From positions 1 through 52,387 of the IMG/VR virus record IMGVR_UViG_3300021378_000034: a stretch of 52,387 nt of DNA. One strand, given 5' to 3'. The stretch is from a virus. The stretch's first letter is position 1. The number at the start of each line of letters is the position of its first letter. This document shows, one piece after another, positions 34,721-41,337 of the stretch. The notes below the pieces were generated by a model. That model was not told the origin of the DNA. It searched no databases and was given only the letters and a program-made list of their open reading frames with translations. The translations under genes were made by a program, and so were the position numbers.

Positions 34721-36204
34721 TGAAAAAAATAATAATATTATTATTATTTTCCTCAAGTATATATTCTCAAACATTAGTACAAGCATTTGCAGATCGATGC
34801 ACTGGAGAGATTAAAACAGTTTCTATAAAGATGGAAGGATACACTACGGTATCTTTTTATAATAGAACAAAAACTTTTACTGCTAATGATTTTTACAGCG
34901 GTACATTAAGAACTTGGATGGAGCAAACGTATGCTTGGTGGTACGCGCTCTCAGCTTGCTCAACAGCACAAACTACACAAACTACAACACAAACATCCAC
35001 TTCAAATAGCAATAGTGGATCTGATTCTGGTGGTGGAGATTCCGGTGGAGATTCCGGTGGTGATACCGGTGGTGATACCGGTGGTGATACTGGTGGAGAC
35101 TCTGGTGGAGACTCTGGTGGAGATTCAGATGGTGGTGGTGGTGACGACGGAGGAGGTGATTCAGATGACGGCGGAGGTGATAGCGATGATGGAGGCGGTG
35201 ATAGTGATGATGATGGTGGAGGTGATAGTGATGACGATGGTGGAGGTGATAGTGATGACGATGGTGGTGGAGATGATGATGACGGTGGTGATGATTCTGA
35301 TGATTCTGATGATTCTGATGATTCTGATGATTCAGAAGAGGAAAAAGAAGAAGAGCAAGAGGAAGAAGAAAAAGAAGAGGAGAAAGAAGAGGAGAAAGAA
35401 GAGGAAGAGGAAGAAGAGGAGGAGTCTGAAGAAGAGTCTGAGGAGGAAGAGGAGGAAGAAGAAGAGAAAGAAAAGAAAAAGAAAAACACAAACCCAATAA
35501 TAATATCAGCCAACGTCATGCGTATGTCTGGATTAGACGGTGCTGCAAATCAAGTAATTGGCTTAGGCTTTGCACAATCATCTATGAACGGGGAATTTAA
35601 TTATTCCGCTAATATGATGATATGGGACAACTTAAAACAGTTTAGTTTAAGTGGATCTAGAGGTCATACATTTCATAGATACGATAAAAAAGTACCTGTA
35701 ATAATTAGAGAAGATGGTAAAGATTATGTGTTTGGTCATTATTATGATAAAGGTAGTATTGCCAACGTACAAACATTATCCGCTGGATTAATGTATATGT
35801 ATGGTGTTTATAATGCTTCTTTTGGTATTAGTAATGTATATATTGGACAAAAAGAAAATAAATGGAAAGGATTTGTAGGAGGTGTATCTGCTTCAGCAAA
35901 TGTATTATATAGCCAAGGCGATTGGAATGTAATGCCTGCATTTGTATTTTTTGGTACTAAGCCATTCCCTTTTAAACGTTTTACTGTATCACCTATGTTA
36001 GCTACCGCTTTAACACCAGTGAGTTACAGTACATTGGATAATGGTTTTGTTTTTAATGAGCATGCATTATTTGTAGGAGGTGCAAACTTTGATTTCGCTA
36101 TAACTAAAACATTTAGAATGAATTTAGGTTTTAATGTAGCTAAAAGCACAGATGCATTTCCATTAACATATTCAATAACAATTGGCGGTAAATTTAAATT
36201 ATAA
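34720..36204 (+). CDS. Outer-membrane beta-barrel protein with acidic low-complexity stalk
   Basis: A 494-residue protein. Signal peptide with cleavage YS|Q17. Residues 17-82 form a small Cys-containing domain. Residues about 83-100 are Thr/Ser/Gln linker. Residues about 100-206 are Asp/Gly/Ser repeats (DSGGD, then DSDDDGGG). Residues about 207-258 are Glu/Lys-rich. From about 262 to 494 the chain shows alternating hydrophobic strands and ends in Leu after ITIGGKFKL, fitting a transmembrane barrel. The Asp-rich repeats look like calcium-binding or flexible spacers. The gene overlaps the CsgG-like stop by one base and ends two bases before the endolysin. The tandem DNA repeats suggest length variation by slippage. 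The barrel is inferred from strand pattern. Confidence 0.6.
   Translation: MKKIIILLLFSSSIYSQTLVQAFADRCTGEIKTVSIKMEGYTTVSFYNRTKTFTANDFYSGTLRTWMEQTYAWWYALSACSTAQTTQTTTQTSTSNSNSGSDSGGGDSGGDSGGDTGGDTGGDTGGDSGGDSGGDSDGGGGDDGGGDSDDGGGDSDDGGGDSDDDGGGDSDDDGGGDSDDDGGGDDDDGGDDSDDSDDSDDSDDSEEEKEEEQEEEEKEEEKEEEKEEEEEEEEESEEESEEEEEEEEEKEKKKKNTNPIIISANVMRMSGLDGAANQVIGLGFAQSSMNGEFNYSANMMIWDNLKQFSLSGSRGHTFHRYDKKVPVIIREDGKDYVFGHYYDKGSIANVQTLSAGLMYMYGVYNASFGISNVYIGQKENKWKGFVGGVSASANVLYSQGDWNVMPAFVFFGTKPFPFKRFTVSPMLATALTPVSYSTLDNGFVFNEHALFVGGANFDFAITKTFRMNLGFNVAKSTDAFPLTYSITIGGKFKL
35025..35485 (+). repeat. Tandem low-complexity DNA repeats inside the barrel gene
   Basis: Nested short tandem repeats: 12-mers of GGTGATACCGGT and GGTGGAGACTCT type (about 35,035-35,125), three copies of a 24-mer GGTGATAGTGATGAxGATGGTGGx at 35,197-35,268, and four exact copies of GATGATTCT at 35,290-35,325, followed by a GAAGAGGAG-type purine tract to about 35,485. 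All unit lengths are multiples of three, so slippage would change stalk length without changing frame. Confidence 0.85.
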
Positions 36205-36206
36205 AA

Positions 36207-36665
36207 ATGATTAGTGAACACATTAGTAAAAAAGAAGCAACATTCAGCGCGACAGCAACAAGAAAAGGAATAGATAATATACCAGGCGAATACGAGCTAC
36301 AAAATATGGAACTCATTGCTGAAAAAGTATTTGAACCATTAAGAAAAGCTGTAAATGGCCCAATAAAAATTAATTCATTTTTTCGCTCAGAAGAATTGAA
36401 TAAAGCAATTGGAGGAAGCAGTCGATCGCAACATTGCCAAGGGCGCGCAATGGATTTAGATGACGTGTATGGGTATATGTCTAATAAAGATATGTACAAT
36501 TATATAAAAAATAATTTAGATTTTGATCAAATGATTTGGGAATTTGGCACAGAAGATAACCCTGATTGGGTTCACGTTAGTTATGTAGATGTTGATTCAA
36601 ATAGGCGGCGTTGTTTGCAAGCTTATAAAGATGAAAACAATAAAACTTGTTATAAAGAAATATAA
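36207..36665 (+). CDS. Endolysin, peptidase M15 type
   Basis: A 152-residue enzyme. SQHCQGRAMDLDD at residues 74-86 carries the zinc ligands H76 and D83, and DWVHVSYV holds H123, the third ligand. This is the M15 (D-Ala-D-Ala carboxypeptidase or L-Ala-D-Glu endopeptidase) pattern SxHxxGxAxD...WxH. It cleaves the peptide cross-links of peptidoglycan. There is no signal sequence, so release probably depends on a holin, and a holin-like gene opens this region at 31,195. It is the last gene of the plus-strand block and ends at the bidirectional terminator. Confidence 0.85.
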   Translation: MISEHISKKEATFSATATRKGIDNIPGEYELQNMELIAEKVFEPLRKAVNGPIKINSFFRSEELNKAIGGSSRSQHCQGRAMDLDDVYGYMSNKDMYNYIKNNLDFDQMIWEFGTEDNPDWVHVSYVDVDSNRRRCLQAYKDENNKTCYKEI

Positions 36666-36668
36666 AAA

Positions 36669-36691
36669 AAGGGGCCTTAAAAAAGCCCCTT
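36669..36691. terminator. Bidirectional terminator between convergent halves
   Basis: AAGGGGC (36669-36675) pairs perfectly with GCCCCTT (36685-36691) around CTTAAAAAA. The minus-strand reading is followed by seven T (complement of the A run at 36664-36670), an intrinsic terminator for the nrdA transcript. On the plus strand a weaker T-rich tail follows. It separates the late plus-strand genes from the minus-strand genes. Confidence 0.85.
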
Positions 36692-36746
36692 AATTATTTG
36701 GATCCCACCAACCACTCATTTCCTCACGCGCGCTTCTTCCAAATTT

Positions 36747-38468
36747 TTATCCGTCACAAGCTAAACAATTTTCATCCATTGCAGCTTCTGCAATATCACC
36801 TCTAAGAACAGATTCTGTTCTCATATAATATAAGGTTTTAATACCTTTCTTCCACGCTTCATAATGAACCTTATTAATCCACTTGGGTTCTGCAATACTT
36901 GGAAACGCTAAATTTAAACTAACAGATTGATCTATATACTGTTGTCTTATTCCAGCTTGATTAACTAATTCTAATTGATTAAGTTCTTTAAATGTTTTGA
37001 AAACTTCTTTAGCAGGTGTTTCCCATTTACCTACCGTAATATTATTAAGTTCTTTAACACCTTGAACTGAACCTCCATCTTTTAATATTTTATTCCAAAC
37101 CTTTTCATTATTAATTTTATGCTTTTTTAACAGCTTTAATAATGTAGGGTTCTTGCGAATGAAAGTACCCTTAGCACTTTGCTCCGTAAATACATTAGCG
37201 GCCCAGGGTTCGATACCGGGAGAAACATTGCCACTAAGTTTACTATTGCTAACAGTAGGAGCAATGGCACGGAGATGAGTATTCCTAAAACCTGAACCCC
37301 TACACCATAGAGGTTCACCAAATTCTTCTGCAAGTGCCATTGAAGCTCTCTCACTTTCAATTTTAATTTGTGAAAATATTTTTCTTGTTTCATATTGTGA
37401 TAATAATCCTTCAAACGGTAAACCTTGATCTTGTAAATAAGTATGCCAGCCAAGCACCCCTAATCCTAAAGCTCTACCTTTTTCAGCAGATCTTACAGAA
37501 TTATGAAAGCCAACTTTACCTTTAGATTTTTGTATAAATTCTTCTAACACGCCATCTAAAAACCATATACTATCGTATATTAGATTAGTGTTTTTCCACT
37601 CATCGTATTTGGCTAAATTCAACGATGATAAACAACAAACAAACGAATGTGATTCATCTGTGTGTAATGTTATTTCACTACATATGTTTGTCATATGTAC
37701 TTTTAACCCGTGCTTTCTGTATTGCTCTGGGTTATTTTTATTTGTATTGCCCTTAAATAAGATATAAGGCTCTCCAGTTGCTTTACGCTTTTGAAGTAGC
37801 TTTCCCCACTTCTTTCTAGCTTTAGCATCTCCACTTTCAACTCTTCGCATGAACTTGTCGCCGACCACAGCGCACTGGTGGAGGTTGAGCGATTGACGAT
37901 TAACGTCTCCTTTAGGTTCTCTAATCTCAAGCCATTCTTCAAAGTCGGGATGTTCAATATTGATGTTAACTGAAGCAGCTCCTCGTCTGACAGACCCTTG
38001 ATTAGTGGCCAGTATTGTCGAATCGTATATCTTACAAAAAGGGACAACTCCATCACTTGTTCCATTTCCCTTAATTTTGTCGCCAGCGGGTCTGATTTGA
38101 TTTATGCCAATGCCAACTCCACCGCCGTGCTTAGCGAGTAGCATCATCTCTAAATTTTTATTTCCAATGTCATATATTGAATCTGCCACATCCATGCCAA
38201 AGCATGATATTGGCAAACCCCTGTCTGAGCCAGTATTAGATAGCACAGGAGAAGCCAAACATAGCCAACCATTCCATATATATTCAAAAAATGTTTTAGC
38301 TAGTTCTGGGCGTCCTAAACGCTTCGCTACTGTTTCGCATACACGATTGTAGGCATCTTTTGGTGATTCGTCTTTAATTAAATATCCACCACCAATAGTT
38401 TTTTTATAAACATCAGTTTCACCCCAGGCAGGATAATCAATTCCTTTTTTCCAGTTATTGTTCCACAT
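36747..38468 (-). CDS. nrdA: Ribonucleotide reductase, large subunit, class I
   Basis: A 573-residue enzyme that reduces ribonucleotides to deoxyribonucleotides with NrdB. Catalytic residues are visible: C89 in PISCF, N261-C263-E265 in TNICSEIT, C278 or C279 in FVCCLSS, the radical-transfer Tyr pair in KTLYYMRTES, and the C-terminal redox Cys pair in CLACDG (C568, C571). The N-terminal ATP-cone of bacterial NrdA (about 90 residues or more) is missing, so dATP inhibition is probably lost, as in many phage enzymes. The gene is the last of the minus-strand run. Two segments near 37.2 and 37.9 kb are G+C-richer than the rest. The start overlaps the small gene upstream by 14 bases. Confidence 0.93.
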   Translation of the reverse strand: MWNNNWKKGIDYPAWGETDVYKKTIGGGYLIKDESPKDAYNRVCETVAKRLGRPELAKTFFEYIWNGWLCLASPVLSNTGSDRGLPISCFGMDVADSIYDIGNKNLEMMLLAKHGGGVGIGINQIRPAGDKIKGNGTSDGVVPFCKIYDSTILATNQGSVRRGAASVNINIEHPDFEEWLEIREPKGDVNRQSLNLHQCAVVGDKFMRRVESGDAKARKKWGKLLQKRKATGEPYILFKGNTNKNNPEQYRKHGLKVHMTNICSEITLHTDESHSFVCCLSSLNLAKYDEWKNTNLIYDSIWFLDGVLEEFIQKSKGKVGFHNSVRSAEKGRALGLGVLGWHTYLQDQGLPFEGLLSQYETRKIFSQIKIESERASMALAEEFGEPLWCRGSGFRNTHLRAIAPTVSNSKLSGNVSPGIEPWAANVFTEQSAKGTFIRKNPTLLKLLKKHKINNEKVWNKILKDGGSVQGVKELNNITVGKWETPAKEVFKTFKELNQLELVNQAGIRQQYIDQSVSLNLAFPSIAEPKWINKVHYEAWKKGIKTLYYMRTESVLRGDIAEAAMDENCLACDG

Positions 38469-38661
38469 CTCTTTTTTCTAATTCTTTAAGTTCTTCAACA
38501 AGCTTATCCCATTCCTCTTGCCCAATATGTAATTGAAAAGAAGTAAGGGTGCCCTGAGCTAACATTTTAACAGCATCTAAATCTTTTAATGCTCTTGTTA
38601 AAGCACCACCCAAAACTTCAACTTGTTCTTGTAATTGTTTTATATTTTTTTGTACTCCCAT
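38455..38661 (-). CDS. Small helical protein between nrdB and nrdA
   Basis: A 68-residue protein with heptad-like pattern in residues 3-35 (KNIKQLQEQVEVLGGALTR) and an acidic, Leu/Glu-rich C-terminus (KLVEELKELEKRDVEQ). It has no Cys, so it is not a glutaredoxin or NrdH. It sits 12 bases after nrdB and overlaps nrdA by 14 bases. It could be a small accessory or regulatory protein of the reductase, but that is only from position. Confidence 0.5.
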   Translation of the reverse strand: MGVQKNIKQLQEQVEVLGGALTRALKDLDAVKMLAQGTLTSFQLHIGQEEWDKLVEELKELEKRDVEQ

Positions 38662-38673
38662 AATTTTTAATTT

Positions 38674-39651
38674 TTACCAAACGTCTTCAAAATCTTCGCC
38701 TTCATTTGCTTTACTATAGTCAGTCGGCCTAATAGCGAAGAAATCAGTGTGAGTGTGACCCCCAGTAAGATGGTCGAACCAAGCCATTTTGTCAATTGAC
38801 TTTTGGTCATATTCGAATTTAAATTTTCCTTCTGCTTTATAGCCCAATTCTTTAATTTTATCACTTGTTCGTTTTTTAATAAAATGTTTAAGGTCATATT
38901 CTGTTATTCCTTCAATATCACCCATTTCAAATAACTTGCTTATGTAAGTCATTTCCGCATTGTGCATAGTTAATGCTGCGTCGTAAATGTGTTCTTTGCA
39001 TTCTTCTTTTAAACCAGGAATTTGCGAACACATATGTCTAAATAATTGGCATCCCATTTTAGAATGCAATGATTCATCTCTAACTGACCACTTCATTTGT
39101 TGGCCAACACCTTTTAATAAGTTACGCATTTGAAAACTGTATAGCACAGCGAATGCGGAATATAAACTAACGCCTTCTGCAAAAGCAGAAAATGTAGCTA
39201 ATGATTTACCTATACCTACAGGATCATTACCGTCATAAGCAACTAAGTTATCAAACCTAGCGGCCGTTGCAGGTTCATGTAAGAATGCTTCATAATCCTC
39301 TAAGCCTAATGTTTCATTTAAGTAACTATAAGCTACTGCGTGAATTGTTTCTTGTGAACCAAACATCATAGCCATTTGTTGTATTTCGTGCTTAGGAAAC
39401 CAGCCAACAACTTTTTGTGTCCAGTAATCTGATACAGCACATTCAGTTTGGGCAAAGCCTAATAATATATTGCCAACTAAGTTTTTTTCTTTGTCATTTA
39501 GTTTTTCGTTCCAATCTTTTAAATCACCTGACATAGGTATTTCAGTATGTAACCAAAATGCTTGCGCTTGCTTTAACCAACCTTCTGTATAATATTCAGG
39601 ATATTCAAAAGGCTTGTAAGGGATTCTTTCTGTAAATAAGGGTGCTTTCAT
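38674..39651 (-). CDS. nrdB: Ribonucleotide reductase, small subunit, class Ia-like
   Basis: A 325-residue ferritin-like radical subunit. Metal ligands in order: E70 (FAQTE), E101 and H104 (ETIHAVAY), E159 (FAEGVSLYSAF), E193 and H196 (DESLHSKMG). The radical Tyr is Y108, four residues after H104 (ExxHxxxY), so the diiron-tyrosyl type is complete. The first carboxylate is Glu in place of the Asp84 of E. coli, common in phage enzymes. The C-terminus (ANEGEDFEDVW) fits the NrdA-docking tail. It lies directly upstream of the small gene and nrdA in the same operon and is needed for dNTP supply in replication. Confidence 0.93.
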   Translation of the reverse strand: MKAPLFTERIPYKPFEYPEYYTEGWLKQAQAFWLHTEIPMSGDLKDWNEKLNDKEKNLVGNILLGFAQTECAVSDYWTQKVVGWFPKHEIQQMAMMFGSQETIHAVAYSYLNETLGLEDYEAFLHEPATAARFDNLVAYDGNDPVGIGKSLATFSAFAEGVSLYSAFAVLYSFQMRNLLKGVGQQMKWSVRDESLHSKMGCQLFRHMCSQIPGLKEECKEHIYDAALTMHNAEMTYISKLFEMGDIEGITEYDLKHFIKKRTSDKIKELGYKAEGKFKFEYDQKSIDKMAWFDHLTGGHTHTDFFAIRPTDYSKANEGEDFEDVW

Positions 39652-39652
39652 A

Positions 39653-39823
39653 TTAATGTTCTATTTCAATTGCAATATCTACAAAAGGTAGATAAAGTAC
39701 GTGTTGTGTGTGCGTTGGTCCTTCGTAGGTTCTGGCCCCGAATAATATTCCGGGGTAAGTTCCTAAAGCCATAGACCATTTGCTTTGTTTTTTATCCATA
39801 ACATTTAACGTTATATTGTTCAT
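39653..39823 (-). CDS. Small protein of unknown function
   Basis: A 56-residue protein (starts MNNITLNVMDKKQSK, ends DIAIEIEH). It has a Trp and a run GTYPGILFGARTYEG, mixed beta-like, with no membrane span. The stop lies two bases before the nrdB start, and its ATG is inside the 3' end of the next upstream mini-gene, which points to a coupled real gene. The function is unknown. Confidence 0.5.
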   Translation of the reverse strand: MNNITLNVMDKKQSKWSMALGTYPGILFGARTYEGPTHTQHVLYLPFVDIAIEIEH

Positions 39824-39965
39824 GTATCATTATAAGATCTTTCCATTTTAAATGTCCTCTTTTATTCACAGTCCATTTAATGTACGTGTCTATTTTACGT
39901 TCTTTATATTTCCTTCTAGCTAAATGCTTTCCGGAGACTTTATTAGTTCTATTACCTGATCGCAT
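39792..39965 (-). CDS. Small basic protein interlocked with the endonuclease gene
   Basis: A 57-residue, strongly basic protein (begins MRSGNRTNKVSGKHLARRKY). Its start lies 46 bases inside the endonuclease gene in another frame, and its stop is 32 bases inside the next mini-gene. It has two Trp (IKWTVNKRGHLKWKD), which argues for selection on this frame. High Lys/Arg content suggests nucleic acid contact. The function is unknown. Confidence 0.48.
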   Translation of the reverse strand: MRSGNRTNKVSGKHLARRKYKERKIDTYIKWTVNKRGHLKWKDLIMIHEQYNVKCYG

Positions 39966-40375
39966 TCTTTTTGATTTTGTGGTTTATATAAAGTGTAACC
40001 AGGAAACTGTTTAGTCATTAGATGTTTAAACAACTTCCATCGTATAGGGAAAGATTCATTTGGTCTGCCTTTTGTTTCTATTATAAAATTTTCGCCAATA
40101 AAATCTGGTGTATATTTAATCGGTAGTATTCTTTTACAGCCTCTATTTTTAAATATACCTTTGCTGTTAGCTTGTCTTTCATATACTTTGTTTTCAAAAT
40201 GAAAACCATTAATTAAAACAAAAGTTTCACCTTCGTATTTGGTTCTTATATTAGCAACTTTAAGAGCTTTATACATATATTTTTCTAAACCAGAAGCGAA
40301 GTGGATCCCGTCATAAATAACTTTCTTAGCTACAACAGGACCTCTTTTTCTTTTATATACTCTTTTCTTTCTCAT
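39920..40375 (-). CDS. Endonuclease I-like nuclease (Holliday junction resolvase type)
   Basis: A 151-residue nuclease of the PD-(D/E)XK class. The order fits T7 gp3: a Glu helix (FASGLEKYMYKAL), then YEGETFVLI, then YTPDFIGENFIIETKG with D and E-x-K catalytic residues, then a helix FPIRWKLFKHL. Such enzymes cut branched DNA and resolve junctions before packaging. The frame also allows an ATG 36 bases upstream (40411), but the start at 40375 (MRKKRVYKRKRG) reduces overlap with the upstream gene and gives a conventional basic N-terminus. Confidence 0.75.
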   Translation of the reverse strand: MRKKRVYKRKRGPVVAKKVIYDGIHFASGLEKYMYKALKVANIRTKYEGETFVLINGFHFENKVYERQANSKGIFKNRGCKRILPIKYTPDFIGENFIIETKGRPNESFPIRWKLFKHLMTKQFPGYTLYKPQNQKECDQVIELIKSPESI

Positions 40376-40571
40376 ATGTTTCTTTAGCTTTTTGTAAATA
40401 CAAAACAGCATCCATAAGTTCTTCTTGTAAATGATTTAGCCAATCGACTACTTTAGAAGGATCGTCTTCAAGTGTAATGCCATATTTTTCATAGCCTACA
40501 TCTGATCGCTGTTTAAATTTGTCTACGACTCGTTCAACAACAGGGTCTCTAAATTTACATTTACAGCTCAT
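40353..40571 (-). CDS. MazG-like small nucleotide pyrophosphohydrolase (probable)
   Basis: A 72-residue all-helical protein. It contains YEKYGITLEDDPSKVVDWL and HLQEELMDAVLYLQKAKE. The EExxDAxxY helix matches the metal-binding helix of all-alpha NTP pyrophosphohydrolases (MazG/dUTPase superfamily), which degrade dNTPs or (p)ppGpp-like nucleotides. It lacks a visible second ExxD helix, so the active site may need dimerisation. It is adjacent to a second MazG-domain gene (40561), so the two may act together on nucleotides. The start overlaps the next gene by 11 bases. Confidence 0.55.
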   Translation of the reverse strand: MSCKCKFRDPVVERVVDKFKQRSDVGYEKYGITLEDDPSKVVDWLNHLQEELMDAVLYLQKAKETYEKEKSI

Positions 40572-41337
40572 CTTTCACAAATGTTCCGTTAATCATTTTA
40601 CCAGTTCTTTTGCTGATAACATTGTAAGCCGCTTTAATGCAAGCTTCAATTTTAACACCTCTTATGTGTGCTAAATTAGTTAATACAACTACAATATCAC
40701 CAATAGCATCTATAACTTCTAACTGATCATTTTTTAATAATGCTTTAGCTAACTCACCAGCTTCTTCTTGAAGCTTAACATATTGAGTATTTTGATCACC
40801 TTTTTCATATAAGCCTCTTACTTTGGCCCATGTTCTAATATTATCAAATACTTGTGAGTCATCGTCTGTATTTACTTCAAGTGATTCTAAGCTGTTATGT
40901 TTACAATAAAATTCCCATAGAGCTTTATTATATACATAGCTTCTATCACTATTAAACATAGACGTATGGCTATTAGACGCAATCCATTGAGCTGTTTCAA
41001 CATCTAATAATATTTTGCCAAAGTCTGTTTTCCACACCATTCCTAAACCGTCCATTAATCTACCTTTCAGTTTATTAACTGGAACAGGAAATGTTGTTGT
41101 TTGTTCTGTTACGTTTACTTTCATTTTAAATAAATTTTTATAAGGTTTAATATCTACTTTATAGCCATAAGACGTTTGAAGTTCTAGCTCTCTCTTTGAT
41201 ATATAATCTATATCATCAGACTGATCTAAAACTTCGTATTCATTAGGCTTATAACCCTGCGTTTGCGTAACTCTCTTATTAAGATTACGTGTAACGCCGA
41301 TTTTTTTACCCGGAATGTGATATAAATAATACATCAT
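40561..41337 (-). CDS. Two-domain protein: GIY-YIG-like N-terminus, MazG-like C-terminus
   Basis: A 258-residue protein. Residues 3-25 (YYLYHIPGKKIGVTRNLNKR) look like the first strands and Arg of a GIY-YIG nuclease, here with Tyr-Leu-Tyr and Lys-Ile-Gly at the usual positions. No later Glu-containing GIY-YIG motif is obvious. Residues about 185-225 (LQEEAGELAKALLKN, VIDAIGDIVVVL) have the EExxE...ExxD motif of MazG. The middle part contains WKTDFGKILLDVETAQWIAS. Its stop overlaps the upstream mini-gene, and its start overlaps thyA's stop by 4 bases. Degradation of noncanonical or alarmone nucleotides is the likely C-terminal role. The N-terminal role is unproven. Confidence 0.6.
   Translation of the reverse strand: MMYYLYHIPGKKIGVTRNLNKRVTQTQGYKPNEYEVLDQSDDIDYISKRELELQTSYGYKVDIKPYKNLFKMKVNVTEQTTTFPVPVNKLKGRLMDGLGMVWKTDFGKILLDVETAQWIASNSHTSMFNSDRSYVYNKALWEFYCKHNSLESLEVNTDDDSQVFDNIRTWAKVRGLYEKGDQNTQYVKLQEEAGELAKALLKNDQLEVIDAIGDIVVVLTNLAHIRGVKIEACIKAAYNVISKRTGKMINGTFVKDEL

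Noticed and set aside
35025-35485. CRISPR array
   Set aside because: Repeat units are 9-24 bases in tandem with no spacers, lie inside a coding frame, and are simple low-complexity repeats.
34893-35519. Long open frames in other frames and on the opposite strand across the D/G/S and E/K repeats
   Set aside because: The triplet-repeat DNA makes every frame open. The products are runs of Ser/Pro, His/Leu or Val/Met with no start or composition of a real protein, and the barrel frame is supported by signal peptide and barrel.
34001-36204. True curli operon
   Set aside because: No CsgA/CsgB repeat subunits and no recognisable CsgE or CsgF are present, so only a CsgG-like part can be claimed.
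40376-40411. Extended start of the endonuclease gene at 40411
   Set aside because: It increases overlap with the upstream gene and the added residues are not typical of the family; the start at 40375 is preferred.
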